From Lepidodermella squamata (lineage: Eukaryota; Gastrotricha): 64,000 nucleotides of DNA. The position numbers and the translations under genes are program-made. Positions within the stretch are counted from its first letter, which is position 1; every line of letters begins with the position of its first letter. The stretch lies in contig JBLDXI010000043.1 in NCBI GenBank assembly GCA_047495785.1, positions 310,001-374,000 on the forward strand. The letters run 5' to 3'. Under the pieces are notes generated by a model, which was not told the DNA's origin, ran no database searches, and was given only the letters and a program-made list of their open reading frames with translations. This document shows positions 33,291 through 44,385 of this stretch, in pieces.

Positions 33291-33522
33291 AGCCCCCTGT
33301 GGTTTTTTTGGGGATTCTCCATGTTGACCTTGTTAACTGGGGGGTACGATACCCCTCATCCCTCGCCTCACTCCCTCCTTCCCGTACTTCGCGCACGGAA
33401 TGAAAATGGTTCGTTCTCTCTACTGATTTTGCTTGTTGTTGAATGAGATGGTGATATTAAAAAATCAAATTAAAAATGTACTCGTTACTTATTTATTGAA
33501 AAAGGTGCCTAAGAGAACGGTG

Positions 33523-34863
33523 TTAAATAACTCGAGGTTTAACTTGAATGATTCTGTAAGCTTGGGACGCGTTGATATTTGGAACACTCGCAACAGTTGG
33601 GATTGTAGGAAGTTCATATGGCTGCACCGAGCAACCGAACCGGCTTTTAACGCTCGACCAGGCGGCTTTAATGTCCTTTGTCCAGCCAGGTTTAATCATT
33701 TGAACAAACGCGCCAACTATCATTTGAAGGCAGACGAAGTACATTCCTTGCTTGTGAAGCCAACTTGACGCAAATTTAGGACCGATTTCAGTGTAGAAAA
33801 TCTCGAAGATGAACGAAAACAAGCCGGGGATGTGAAACGAGCAGTATATGAAGAAAACAGCCAATGATTGCTGGGCGAAGAATACTTCACGAGCTCTCCA
33901 GTCTGCCAGTTTAACAGCCAAGATTTTCTGCATGCTTGCGTTCGTGGAATTAGTCCCAGCCGTTCCATTCGTCGAGCTACCCATCATCTGCTTCTTAGCA
34001 TTTCGAATGCACGCGAAGATTTTGTAGTAGTTGTTTGCCAGGAGCATTGCTGGAATGTATACCGCAATAGCGTAGTACATAAATAAGAGGAAACTTGAAT
34101 CAAGCCCGCCAGCAATGCGGTATTGAAAGGCAGTACAAAGCCAAACCGGGTTGCCGTCATTCACGCCCTCAACAGCTATCAGCTCCTTCCTCCAAACTTG
34201 AATGGGATGGACAGCCATGACAAACGAGACAATTACACAACAGAAGAAGAGGCCAACGACTAATCCAAGGAGTTTCTTAGTATTAGCTCGATAGTTTGGG
34301 CTGTTTGATAGGATACAGAGCCTGCGTTCGTACGATATGAGCATGTTCATGAAGGTCCCAAAAGCTCCGAGGATGAAAAGGACCCAGTGAACTCCGGTAC
34401 AGGTAGCATCGCTGGGTTCCCAATATCCGGTACCGAGAGTCATGAGAAGGCCAACTGTGTAGTCTCCAGCGAAGCCAATATTCCGGCAGCCTTCAATCGC
34501 GACCAACATGAGGAAATCTCGCTTTACGCCTCGCTTGTAATAGATCACGCAACTTGCAATTGTTGAAGCGATTACAGCGATGAATGTTACTAGGTACATC
34601 AATGTGTAGGACAGACGGCTTTCATAGGTGTCATATTCGAGATCGTGGTACCAGCCGATGAATTGAGGCCTGGCTTCGTCGTAGCCTAAACCCGGCAGGT
34701 AGACATTCACCCAGGCTCCATTGATTAGCTTAGCCAACGACCGATTCCCGTCACCTGAACGGCCCGATGACGTCAGATTTCTCAATGCACCAAACATTAG
34801 AGAAGATGTTTGGTTGGTTCGATTAGATCCAAAAAGGGCTTGAGTCCCATTAAAAGCATTCAT
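33523..34863 (-). CDS. 7TM receptor, array member 1 (446 aa)
   Basis: Single exon. The N-terminus has several NxS/T sites and the family block LPGLGYDEARPQFIGWYHDL. Helices lie near 86-109, 117-143, 158-183, 199-223, 257-283, 332-357 and 368-391. Cys155 at the top of TM3 and Cys243 in the second extracellular loop could form the usual rhodopsin-family disulfide. The DRY position is SYERRLC (177-183), and TM7 lacks NPxxY, ending MIKPGW instead. The sequence is far from any receptor class I can name, so the ligand is unknown. A TATA box lies at 34928-34935. The long third loop has Gly/Ser/Thr/Asn-rich sequence. Most similar to member 2. Confidence 0.9.
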   Translation of the reverse strand: MNAFNGTQALFGSNRTNQTSSLMFGALRNLTSSGRSGDGNRSLAKLINGAWVNVYLPGLGYDEARPQFIGWYHDLEYDTYESRLSYTLMYLVTFIAVIASTIASCVIYYKRGVKRDFLMLVAIEGCRNIGFAGDYTVGLLMTLGTGYWEPSDATCTGVHWVLFILGAFGTFMNMLISYERRLCILSNSPNYRANTKKLLGLVVGLFFCCVIVSFVMAVHPIQVWRKELIAVEGVNDGNPVWLCTAFQYRIAGGLDSSFLLFMYYAIAVYIPAMLLANNYYKIFACIRNAKKQMMGSSTNGTAGTNSTNASMQKILAVKLADWRAREVFFAQQSLAVFFIYCSFHIPGLFSFIFEIFYTEIGPKFASSWLHKQGMYFVCLQMIVGAFVQMIKPGWTKDIKAAWSSVKSRFGCSVQPYELPTIPTVASVPNINASQAYRIIQVKPRVI

Positions 34864-34927
34864 CGTATAGTTTGATATAGGTGTAGACGTAACGATTTGT
34901 CCTGTAGATTCCCCTCACAACGCTGAG

Positions 34928-34935
34928 CTTATATA
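34928..34935 (-). promoter_or_regulatory. TATA box of receptor member 1
   Basis: TATATAAG on the minus strand, about 65 bases before the ATG at 34863, a normal distance for a short 5' UTR. Confidence 0.55.
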
Positions 34936-35291
34936 GATGGTTTTTAATCTAGTGAAAAGCGTTAAATTCACATCGTCTCATGTGATAACCGCGGATTAGT
35001 CTACATGAGCGGGGTCGGTGGCCTAAAATGCAGCGACACTTTATGTTGATTAAACATACTTTGCCTGGATTCCAGCAATCAAATATTAGGTGAGTTGATT
35101 ATGGAAGGAACTAGATTTTTTGATCGATTAATGAACTGGAGAGACTTGATACAGCGAGCGCAGCAGATTTTTCTGGAGAGAAATCGAATAAATCAGCTTA
35201 TATCATCTGGAATCTGGCAACATAGGGTTTTCGAGTTTCATACGCCTAAAATCTCAATTTGTTATCATGCCTGAACATCTTGCCTCTCTTC

Positions 35292-35485
35292 ATATCGTTA
35301 GCGTCGTTGAATAACTCGGATTTAGGCTTATTTACTTCAGTTTCAAGGCGACGGATGACAAGTAAATAGTGGTGTTTTTACGTGAATGAAGAGGAAAAAG
35401 CAAATGGCCTTTCACTTTCAACATTTTACCTTGAAACTGACGTAAACAAGGCTAAATCCGAGTTATTCAACGACGCTAACGATAT
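35292..35485. repeat. Palindromic MITE-like repeat, best copy
   Basis: 194 bases with nearly perfect arms of about 57 bases: ATATCGTTAGCGTCGTTGAA, then TAACTCGGATTTAGGC, and the inverse at the right end. Degenerate relatives are at 4499-4572, 55824-56003 and 62383-62515. A 72-codon open frame crossing it is an artefact. Confidence 0.75.
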
Positions 35486-37132
35486 TACGATCAATTTTTG
35501 CTATTTGCTACCAGATTTCGAAATAAGTACACAAATGCCTGTAGTGTGGATATCGATTCTGCGTATCGATTCAGAAATCAACAAACAATCCCACGCTTAA
35601 ATAAATGGGCTACAAAAGATAAAAAAATATAAAAAAAATAAAAATTGTGTGCTGGAAACTAATTTCCAGCTGTTAGATGTTAGACATCTAATGCTTGGTG
35701 TTTGGACGTGGAATAGGTATTCATGTCGGCATGCAAATCCAACGATCGGTCAGCCCATCATAAATACAGGCTGATCATACGTTGAACAGCGCGAGCATCG
35801 ATACGGATTATTCGACATTGGTTATGCGCCCAAGCGACTGGATGTAGGAATTCCCATTGCTCTAGGCTTAGAAGTGGTTAGTGTTGGTGAGTTGTGAGTG
35901 CGATTCGCGATCTGATAAAGCTGAAAAACCTCGCGTTTTCTATGCAGAAGTTGTTGAAATTTCGTCATAAATGCGTCAGTTAACCGTCTTAAAACACGTA
36001 TTAAACAGCAATGTCTGTATTTTCGAGACCATACCTTGAACCAAATTTTAGCAAAAACGAAATATGAGACATGGCCTTCCTTATACTTTGGCGATGGGTA
36101 TTTGACCTTGAGAACATGCATTTAAACTTCTACCGTTGATGTGATTAAGTGCAGATTCCACATATATTGACATGTTTTTAGGAATCAGGCTTGAGGTTTA
36201 AATTTTTGAATAAAATCATTGCGATGAAAACATAGGTAATTCATTAAATTAATGGCAAAGGTGGAACTGTATGGTGGATGTTGCACACGATGCCCGGTGA
36301 CCTCTTTAGAAAATATTATTTATTGAGGCTCCAGCTTTTGTAATTCTCCGCGCATCACCTCGCCAAGTACTTTTGTGCCTTTCTGGACATTTTCCTGCTG
36401 AATATTCAAATTGAAAGTTGGCACCACGGTTACTCCAAGTCTTGCATCAAACCTTCAGATACCCGTCAATACGTGGAGCGAACGTTTTTGAACTCATTAT
36501 TGCTTGCTCAATTACAGTTATCGCTATCATTAGCCGAAGAATCCATTTACAAGATGCGAGTTGCTGGCGCATTCCCACATAAACTTCTTTCTATTGGATT
36601 TTCTAGAACCTTCCATGTCCTTGGCACAGGTTATTAAATGAAACACTCGTATTTCAGTTGTAAACACTCTCAAGCTTGATTAGAGAAAGCGAAATATGTG
36701 CTTGATTTCGCAAAAGTGCTTTCAAAAAGAGTGGGAACTCGCGCCAAGAGAAGACAAAGCTATTTGAACTTAATTTATCGAATCTCAGACACCATAGAGC
36801 GGAGTAGGACCGAAAAAACTGGTAGGGATGGTCCCTACCATCCTTAGAGGTACTTCGCTCTCTGTCTGGAAGAGTGTCTGACAGACACTTTTCCACCATA
36901 ATATTTCGATAACTTCTTACCTCGAGCCCAACTACGTAGTTTGAAATGCTGGAGTCTTTCATTCAATTCAGGTATGGTGAATCAAAAGCGAAAAACACAA
37001 AATACTCAAACAGGCTTGACAATTTTGATAATAAAACCCGTTTATTCTTCAAACGTTTACAACAAAAACGATCTTCGATCGTTTCTTCAACATTTAATCT
37101 TCATATAACAACTATAAACTATAGCAGCTGAT
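35486..37132. other. Intergenic stretch
   Basis: No firm gene. A minus-strand 44-codon open stretch (about 36461-36320) ending LGEVMRGELQKLEPQ is followed directly by AATAAATAA and might be an orphan last exon. A perfect hairpin GGTAGGGAT...TCCCTACC lies at about 36822-36840. AATAAA for member 2 (minus strand) is near 37038. Confidence 0.35.
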
Positions 37133-38455
37133 TCAAACTATTGGTTTGACATTTACAATTTTGTAGGCTTCGGCAGCATCAGGTTTAGACGAAGTCGCTA
37201 CTTTCGGGAATGCCGTCATTGTTGGACTGACACTGATCGATCGGCCCTTCAAAGCTGACCAGATTCGCTTAATATCCTTCGTCCAGCCGGGCTTGATCAT
37301 CTGAACAAAAGCCCCAACAATCATTTGAAGGCAAACGAAATACATGCCGAGCTTATGAAGCCAACTCGAGGCGAATTTCGGTCCGACGTCGAAGTAGAAA
37401 ATCTCGAAGATGAACGAAAACAGGCCGGGAATGTGGAACGAGCAGTATATGAAGAAAACTGCCAGTGATTGCTTGGCAAAGAATACTTCCCGATCACGCC
37501 AATCTGCTAGCTTTGCAGCGAGAACCTTTTGCATACTAGCAGCAGTGTTCAAGGTTCCAAGGGTTCCAGTACCTCCCGAGGATCCACCCATCATCTGCTT
37601 CTTGGCGTTTCGAATGCAGGCGAAGATTTTGTAGTAGTTGTTGGCTAGGAGCATAGCTGGGATGTAGACCGCAATGGCGTAGTACATGAAAAGAAGAAAA
37701 CTCGAATCCAAATTGCCGGAGAGTCGATATTGGAAAGCGGTGCAGAGCCAGACAGGTTTACCATCGTTTACACCTTCAACTGCGATGAGTTCCTTGCGCC
37801 AGACTTGGACAGGGTAGACAGCCATTACGAATGAAACAATTACACAGGCGAAGAATAGGCCAACTACCATACTTAGGAGTTTCTTAGTGTTGGCTCGGTA
37901 GTTAGGGCTGTTTGATAGGATACAGAGCCGACGTTCGTATGAGATTAGCATGTTCATAAAGGTTCCAAAAGCTCCGAGGATGAACAAGACCCAGTGAACC
38001 CCGGTACAGGTTGCGTCGCTTGGTTCCCAATATCCAGTTCCCAGTGTCATAAGTAGTCCAACCGTGTAGTCCCCAGCAAATCCAATATTTCGACAGCCTT
38101 CAATTGCGACCAGCATGAGGAAATCGCGTTTCACGTTCCGCTTGTAATATATGACGCAGCTTGCGATTGTTGAAGCGATGACAACGAGGAAAGTGATCAA
38201 GTACATCAGAGTGTAGGAGAGTCGGCTTTCATACGTTGAATACTCCAAGTTGTGGTACCACCCAATGAATTGTGGGCGTGCTTCATCGTAGCCCAGTCCA
38301 GGTAAGTAGACATTGATCCAAGCTCCATTGATCAGCGTAGCCATCGAGCGATTGTCTTGACTTGTTTGATTAACTGTGGTCAGGTTTCTCAGGGCAGTGA
38401 ACATTGTCGAAATCGAGCTATTTGTGCGGTTAGAAAGCATACTTGTTGCTGACAT
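37133..38455 (-). CDS. 7TM receptor, array member 2 (440 aa)
   Basis: Single exon, the closest relative of member 1. Long identical stretches run through TM2-TM3 (GDYTVGLLMTLGTGYWEP) and TM6-TM7 (YCSFHIPGLFSFIFEIFY), while the N-terminal 45 residues and the third-loop linker differ. It shares the SYERRLC motif, the putative disulfide cysteines and the MIKPGWTKDIK end of TM7. Nucleotide similarity to member 1 suggests recent duplication or conversion. A TATA box lies at 38507-38514. Ligand unknown. Confidence 0.9.
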   Translation of the reverse strand: MSATSMLSNRTNSSISTMFTALRNLTTVNQTSQDNRSMATLINGAWINVYLPGLGYDEARPQFIGWYHNLEYSTYESRLSYTLMYLITFLVVIASTIASCVIYYKRNVKRDFLMLVAIEGCRNIGFAGDYTVGLLMTLGTGYWEPSDATCTGVHWVLFILGAFGTFMNMLISYERRLCILSNSPNYRANTKKLLSMVVGLFFACVIVSFVMAVYPVQVWRKELIAVEGVNDGKPVWLCTAFQYRLSGNLDSSFLLFMYYAIAVYIPAMLLANNYYKIFACIRNAKKQMMGGSSGGTGTLGTLNTAASMQKVLAAKLADWRDREVFFAKQSLAVFFIYCSFHIPGLFSFIFEIFYFDVGPKFASSWLHKLGMYFVCLQMIVGAFVQMIKPGWTKDIKRIWSALKGRSISVSPTMTAFPKVATSSKPDAAEAYKIVNVKPIV

Positions 38456-38506
38456 GCTGAGGTTAGATGCTTGAAGTTCCGTTGAATAATGCCCGCTGGA
38501 CTGCTG

Positions 38507-38514
38507 TATTTATA
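38507..38514 (-). promoter_or_regulatory. TATA box of receptor member 2
   Basis: TATAAATA on the minus strand about 55 bases before the ATG at 38455. Confidence 0.55.
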
Positions 38515-38966
38515 AGCGACTTTTCATTAGGCTGAGTAAGTCTTTCTGCTAGCGAGGGCGATTTTTGTTTAATCAGTGTTATAGCAGTCTCTATTTGCGA
38601 GGCCAACACCCTTGAATACAAGGACATTCCAAATGCTTCTACAAACAGTTCTATTCGGAACGCCAACGGGCGAATGGGATAAGCTTTGAACTCGTGTTCA
38701 AAGACTTGTCTACTGCTTTAGAGTTAGAAATTGCGGTGACATATCACTTTAGGTAATCAGTAACAGAAACGCTATGGCGGGGGAAAGTCCAAAGCTGGGT
38801 CTATGTCTTATTCAAATTTGCTTATTTTATTCGAGTTCTTCCGTAGCGTCATCATCCTCTAGCTATAATCATCAGTTCAAATAAACACAGTATAAACAGT
38901 GCAACCGCGTTTACCAGCTTATTAGCCGCTGAGGAAACCTGGGCTGTTGGCAGTTGGCTGTTCCAG

Positions 38967-40127
38967 TCAAATTGGCGCTACTTTCGCTGACTTGTTAACT
39001 GACGCGAATCTTCCACGAAACCATCTTGGCAGACGTTTGGTCCAGCCAGGCTTTGTCATTTGCACACAATCAGCTAGTGCCATCTCAAGAATCAGTAGAT
39101 ACATTCCCATCTTACGCAACGAAGCCGGAACAACGCTCGGTCCGATAGTTGCGTAAAAGCTCTCCAAGATGTACGTAATCAAAGCTGGTATGTGAAACGT
39201 GACGTAGATAAAGAAAACAGCCACAGCTTGTTTCGCGAAGAATAACTCGCGAGCCCGCCTATATGCTGATTTCCGTGCAAGAGCTTTTAGCTCAGTTGGC
39301 GATGTGTCCCTGCGTTTATCAGCTGTCACTTCAACACTTTGCTTCTTCGAGTTTCGTATATAAGCGAAGATTTTGTAGTAATTGACACCGAGAATTATTG
39401 CTGGGATGTAGACGGTCACTGAGTAATACATCAACAGCAGAAAACCAGAGTCGAAATCGCCGATGAGCCGGTATTCAAAGGGTGCGCAGATCGAAATCTT
39501 ACACTCATCACGAAAGGTAACGACTTCGCGTCTCCAGACTTTGTAAGGCCAAAGAGCTGTAAAATACGATGCTAAAGCGCACCCTAGAAAAAGGCCGATG
39601 ACTAATACTAAGAGTTTTTTCGTATTAGCCTTATATTTAGGGCTGTTTGACAGAATGCAGAGACGGCGTTCGTAAGAAATTATCATTTTCAACACGTTTC
39701 CGAAAGCCCCTGTCGAGTAAAGCAGCCAAAACACGCTTTCACAAGTCCACTCTGCTGAATCCCAGGATCCAGTACCAAGGGTGACTAGAAGGCCTGCAGT
39801 GTAATCACCTGCGAAAAATAAATTCCTCAGCCCTTCAATAGCGACTAGCATAAGAAAGTCTCGTTTCGCGCCGCGCTTGTAGTAGATGACATAGCTTGTT
39901 ATAGTAGTAACTATCACCACTAGGAAGGTGATTAGACATAGCAGGACAAATGATAGGCGACTCTCGTAGGTTTCGAGATCTAGATCGTGGAACCAGCCGA
40001 TGGACTGAGGTCTGGCTTGGTCGTAGCCTGAACCTAGCAGGTAAACATTAATCCAGCCACCGTTTATCAGCTCAGCAAACACAACCGATGTGTTAAGCAG
40101 CTGGTTTTTCTCAAGCGTAGAGTTCAT
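38967..40127 (-). CDS. 7TM receptor, array member 3 (386 aa)
   Basis: Single exon, and the most diverged intact member. It keeps GGWINVYL, QSIGWFHDLDLETYESRLS, SYERRLCILSNSPKY, FFAKQAVAVFFIYVTFHIP and QMTKPGWTKRLP. It has changed the TM7 lead (LRKMGMYLLILEMALADC) and carries a basic third loop without the Gly/Asn linker of its neighbours. The diverged extracellular loops suggest a different ligand. Seven helices and both putative disulfide cysteines are present. Confidence 0.88.
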   Translation of the reverse strand: MNSTLEKNQLLNTSVVFAELINGGWINVYLLGSGYDQARPQSIGWFHDLDLETYESRLSFVLLCLITFLVVIVTTITSYVIYYKRGAKRDFLMLVAIEGLRNLFFAGDYTAGLLVTLGTGSWDSAEWTCESVFWLLYSTGAFGNVLKMIISYERRLCILSNSPKYKANTKKLLVLVIGLFLGCALASYFTALWPYKVWRREVVTFRDECKISICAPFEYRLIGDFDSGFLLLMYYSVTVYIPAIILGVNYYKIFAYIRNSKKQSVEVTADKRRDTSPTELKALARKSAYRRARELFFAKQAVAVFFIYVTFHIPALITYILESFYATIGPSVVPASLRKMGMYLLILEMALADCVQMTKPGWTKRLPRWFRGRFASVNKSAKVAPI

Positions 40128-41249
40128 TTTGAATATGTCGAAAATCGGATGAGAACGTCTTATTAACCCGCCTTGCGAACGTAGGTTGTGGGGTGCGTGC
40201 TGATCGATAAAATTTCTGTGTTAGAATGATGCATTAAGAAACCAAAATTCTGTAATCATAGGACGCTAACAACCTCGACGTTCCTCTAAGACAGATCATA
40301 CGTCACCGCGTTTCGCCAACAATTAGCTTATTTTCATGTGCCCACCCCTCCTACTGAATCAGCTAATAAACAAGATGACCACGTCAACAAAAATTTTTCA
40401 CTAGAATCGAACATTTCTATTCCCAACATAAATTTACCTATTTTTCCATGTTTTATCGCACCCTTTGAATGATAATTTGAATCAGTACTGTATGCTTTAT
40501 TTTGAAGTCAAAATAATACCCCATAAGAAATGATATCAGTAATGAAAAGTCAGTCGCTTTATCTCCTTTCAAAAATGCAATGCTGCTGCGTATTTATTAT
40601 ACGGCGAAATAACATCGAGGAGTACTGTTCACTAACCTAACAGCTGGCATTCAAACTGAGAAGCAAGAAAATGGAGGATACAAATAACGCATCAGGTAAA
40701 GCTTATTTGACGAAGCAAAGCCACTTCGGGATAGAAGTTTCGCGAGCTAGTGTGATTTTAATCCTCAACCGCCTTTTGGTACGCTGTTATTCTCTAGGTT
40801 TGATGTTTGCTTGATTACTCTGTAAAATCTCCAGTTTACCAGCTTCTATAATATCTTCGCTCTTCGTAAAAGATTCAAATTGATTTGACTCAATAAGAAT
40901 ATTGTTTCCCAAGCGCCGGGTTTAAAATCTGAAGGCTAAAAAGAAGGCTAAGAACTTTCTGGAACTTTTTGAAGATTTAGCTTCATTTGAAATGTCGTTA
41001 GCTACAAGTTCAAGTTAAACTTCAACAAAAAACCTTTTAAGCTGTTTATATGAACTGGTAACACGTATTTCATAATTGCATGAACACGACCCACGGTATA
41101 GCGCCATAAGAAACAATGGTATAAAAACCGAATGACATCTTCAACGTGGGCATTGCACTGTCTACTTAGGTAACACCCTGTGGGGGCATTAGGTTGTAGC
41201 TCATTCATTTTGTAAAATTTCTTTCATAATACGCGCGCGCCGCTATCAA
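40128..41249. other. Intergenic stretch between divergent genes
   Basis: AT-rich; no gene seen. A short ALU-like purine/pyrimidine alternation (CGCGCGCG, about 41233) sits directly before the hydrolase start. Confidence 0.35.
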
Positions 41250-42186
41250 ATGCTGCTTAAATTCGCTATTGTAGCTGCTGTTTCTTATTATCAATTTGTA
41301 GAATCCTGCCCGCACAATAGCCATGGCTATTTAGCCTCGAACAACACTAACAACAATGGCGACATTGTGACCACAAGTGATATCTTGACATTCTACGAAA
41401 CTGGCTCGAAAAACTCGACGAAGGCTGTCATTATCGCCTCTGACATTTACGGCTGGAATAGTGGTCGTAACAGGCAAATCGCCGATCATCTCGCCTCAGG
41501 GGGATTCTACGTCATGATTCCCAAGCTTCTTCAGCCATCTTTCGATGAGGGAACGGACGGCGATGGTCTACCAGCAGTTATAAGTCCAAGCAGAATGGCT
41601 GAGCGAGCAGCTTACATGAAGAAGATCGCGTGGGAAGGCATTGTGAAACCCCGAGTTCAAGAGGCTGTCGACCGGGTGAAGTCTTTCGGAATCACAAAAA
41701 TCGGGATGATAGGCTTCTGCTGGGGTGGTTGGGTCATCATGAAGGCTGGAGCGGATCTCGGCTCAGATTTGACCAGCGTCGTGACCGCTCATCCATCTTT
41801 CAGTGGGGAGCAGAACAATTTCGGCCGGAATATCACTGAAATGATAGAGAAAGTGAAAATTCCCGCCCTTTGGCTGCCGGCGGGCAACGATCCGGCTGAT
41901 TTGTTGGAGAGTGGCGCTTGGTTTCAAGTTCTGAAAAAGAACAGCCCGTCATCTAAGGTTATACCTTTCCCGCGAATGTCTCACGGCTGGGTGCCAAGGG
42001 GTGACATCACTAATCCAACGATTAAGGAAGACGTGGAAAAGGCGGTTAATGACATCACCGATTTTTTCAACGAGAACATGGCAGATACCGATCATACGCA
42101 TACACCCTCAAGTAATTTTAACTATATATATATATTCTGAAATATCTCTAATATTATTTTTCCCAGCAACTGTCGAGGAGAAGTAA
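41250..42186 (+). CDS. Secreted dienelactone-hydrolase family protein
   Basis: Exon 1 41250-42111 and a tiny last exon 42167-42186 (ending TTVEEK) give 293 residues. If the intron is not removed, translation ends at 42140 with a low-complexity tail instead. A signal peptide (LLKFAIVAAVSYYQFVES) precedes an alpha/beta-hydrolase fold with the DLH triad: nucleophile Cys in GFCWGGW, Asp in GNDPAD and His in MSHGW. Known: bacterial DLH opens dienelactones; animal relatives act on small esters or lactones. The secretion signal suggests an extracellular or vesicular esterase, substrate unknown. It is the only + strand gene within the receptor array. Confidence 0.87.
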
Positions 42187-42519
42187 CAAATCCAAGGCGG
42201 CGATGTCATACATAATTCACAGGCGAAGAATTATTTTGTGATGTGGCTGCTTGGCTTTGAATTTGTTGCGACAGAAACACTTTGTCATAACCATCATTTA
42301 CCGTTTAACTGAGTTAACTATGATGCGAATAAATCAGAGGCGGGTCCAAAACCTTAAAACCTTATTTATCAATGACAGAATTTCGTCAATCTTCTGAAAT
42401 CCTTCGATCGTCAATTTTGCCAGTATTGCGGGTCTCTGTCTGTAAAAACATGTTCTTCCTTGAAATTATTCCAAGCTAACAGATAATCGAAGGTTTGCTG
42501 TTTAAGGGTTGCATTAAAA

Positions 42520-43677
42520 TCAATTGGATGGTGAAACTACGTACTTGGACAGTAATATGCGGCATCTTTTCAGACAGCCAGGTTTCGACATATGAACAAC
42601 GCAGCCAACAATAGCCTGTAGGCAAACAAAGTACATTCCCATTTTATGTAGCCAGGCTGAAGCGAATCTCGGCCCGAAATCAACAAAGAACAGCTCGAAG
42701 AGAAACGCAAAAAACCCAGGGATATGAAAAGTTGAAAAGAAAACGAAGGCGATAATAGCTTGTTTAGCAAAAAACAGCTCCCGTGTCCTCCAGTCCGCTG
42801 CTAATTTTTCAGCGCGGGTCCTCGATGCCAAATTGGTGCCACTTGTCCCGCCAGAGCCCAACAACATCTGTTTCCTCGCATTTCGAATGCAAGCGAAAAT
42901 CTTGTAGTAGTTATAAGCCAGGAAGGACGCTGGGAAGATGACAGAAGTCGTGTAGTACATGAAGAGAAGAAAGCTGGAGTCTAAATCCCCGATGAGCCGA
43001 AACTGGTAGTTGCCGCATATCAACACTGGCTGGCCATTATTAATGCCATCAATAACCATCCACTTCGCAGTCCAAACTGGAATAGGCCAAACCGCCATGA
43101 GAATTGAACAAAAGAGGCATGTGGCAAAGAAGAAGACTACCCAGGCCAGTAGTCGCTTTGTATTAGCCTTGTAGTTGGGGCTGTTCGACAGAATGCATAG
43201 ACGGCGCTCGTAAGAAATCAAAGCATTCATGCAAGTGCCAAAAGCTCCAAGGATAAAAATTATGAGTTGACTCACTGTACAGCCATAAGCATCTGTGTCC
43301 CAGTATCCTGTCCTGAGGGTTAGAAACAGACCGAAGGTGTAGTCGAGGCAGAAGAGGACATTTCGTGCCCCATCAATCGCGACCAGCATTAAGAAGTCCA
43401 TTTTCACGCTTCGCTTGTACAAATCGAGACAACTTGCGATTGTTGTAGCTGTTAAAATTACGAAGGTCACTAGGTACAGTAAAGTGTATGACAGACGGCT
43501 TTCGAGTGTTTTGCTTTCGAGATCATGGTACCAGCCGATAAACTGTGGCCTAGGTCCCTCGTAGCCCAAACCTGGTAGGTCGACTTTCACCCATCCTCCA
43601 CTGATTAGCACTGCTTTGGGAATGAAGCTGTTAACGGAGTAATTGCTCGAGCTTATTTGAAAAAACGTAGTGTTCAT
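42520..43677 (-). CDS. 7TM receptor, array member 4 (385 aa)
   Basis: Single exon. Family landmarks: DLPGLGYEGPRPQFIGWYHDL, SYERRLCILSNSPNY, LDSSFLLFMYYTTSV, RELFFAKQAIIAFVFF and HKMGMYFVCLQAIVGCVVHM. TM2 differs markedly (CLDYTFGLFLTLRTGYWDT) and the loop before TM3 has CTVSQLIIFILGAFG. It shares the Gly/Ser third-loop linker with members 1 and 2. Putative disulfide cysteines are retained. Ligand unknown. Confidence 0.9.
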   Translation of the reverse strand: MNTTFFQISSSNYSVNSFIPKAVLISGGWVKVDLPGLGYEGPRPQFIGWYHDLESKTLESRLSYTLLYLVTFVILTATTIASCLDLYKRSVKMDFLMLVAIDGARNVLFCLDYTFGLFLTLRTGYWDTDAYGCTVSQLIIFILGAFGTCMNALISYERRLCILSNSPNYKANTKRLLAWVVFFFATCLFCSILMAVWPIPVWTAKWMVIDGINNGQPVLICGNYQFRLIGDLDSSFLLFMYYTTSVIFPASFLAYNYYKIFACIRNARKQMLLGSGGTSGTNLASRTRAEKLAADWRTRELFFAKQAIIAFVFFSTFHIPGFFAFLFELFFVDFGPRFASAWLHKMGMYFVCLQAIVGCVVHMSKPGCLKRCRILLSKYVVSPSN

Positions 43678-44385
43678 TGCCGATTATTCACGAGCTTGAA
43701 ATTCGTGTAGTAAGATCTTTGTATGTGAAATAAGCAACAGCAATTACAATCGCAAGGATGTCGAGAGCAGGAAAAAGAAAATGTTTAGGTTCAGCAGTTT
43801 CCTAACTTGACGGCGCATCTACGATTCCACCCACGGCGAAATTTAAGAGCTAGGCAAGGCAGGTTGCGCCTGTGAATAATACGTTAGCCTTTCATCATAG
43901 GAGTAAAATTTCACCTTAAATTTCGTGCCAAGCAAGCTCGCTCGCAGGTCTTCTTTTTATAATATTAAAATCTAGAATTCTCTGAACCTTATGCAACTAT
44001 CTATAAGGAGCCAAGCAGGCTGTTAGAAAACGACTCATGAAATGGAAAACGAAAAATGTTTTTGTCGCCAATCAATTTCGAGAAAACACTCAGCGTAAGC
44101 TCGACCTGCACCAGCCGCCTCGCTCCACCTGTCCGATGTCATACCTGACTATTCTGCACCCTCGACCGCTCTCGCCGACGGGTTGCTGAATCTCACTCTG
44201 TGGCTCTGATTTACTCAGCGTTAGCTCGAGCTTTAAAATCTTATGCCCACAGACCATGACCTTCAGCATGGTGCCGTAATTCGTCTACCCGATCCGCAGC
44301 AATTCAGTGTAATGGTGCTTTCCCAAATGCGTCCGACGTTGAAAACTTCGGCTAGCGAAACGAAAAAACGAAAACGAAAAGCTTT
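43678..44385. other. Intergenic stretch with probable retroelement debris
   Basis: No gene. 44090-44340 is more GC-rich and reads like decayed coding sequence on the + strand, probably belonging to the LINE remnants that follow. Confidence 0.3.

Noticed and set aside
35382-36121. Frames of 72 and 99 codons between receptor members 1 and 2
   Set aside because: The first crosses the palindromic repeat; the second has no homology, splice or promoter evidence.
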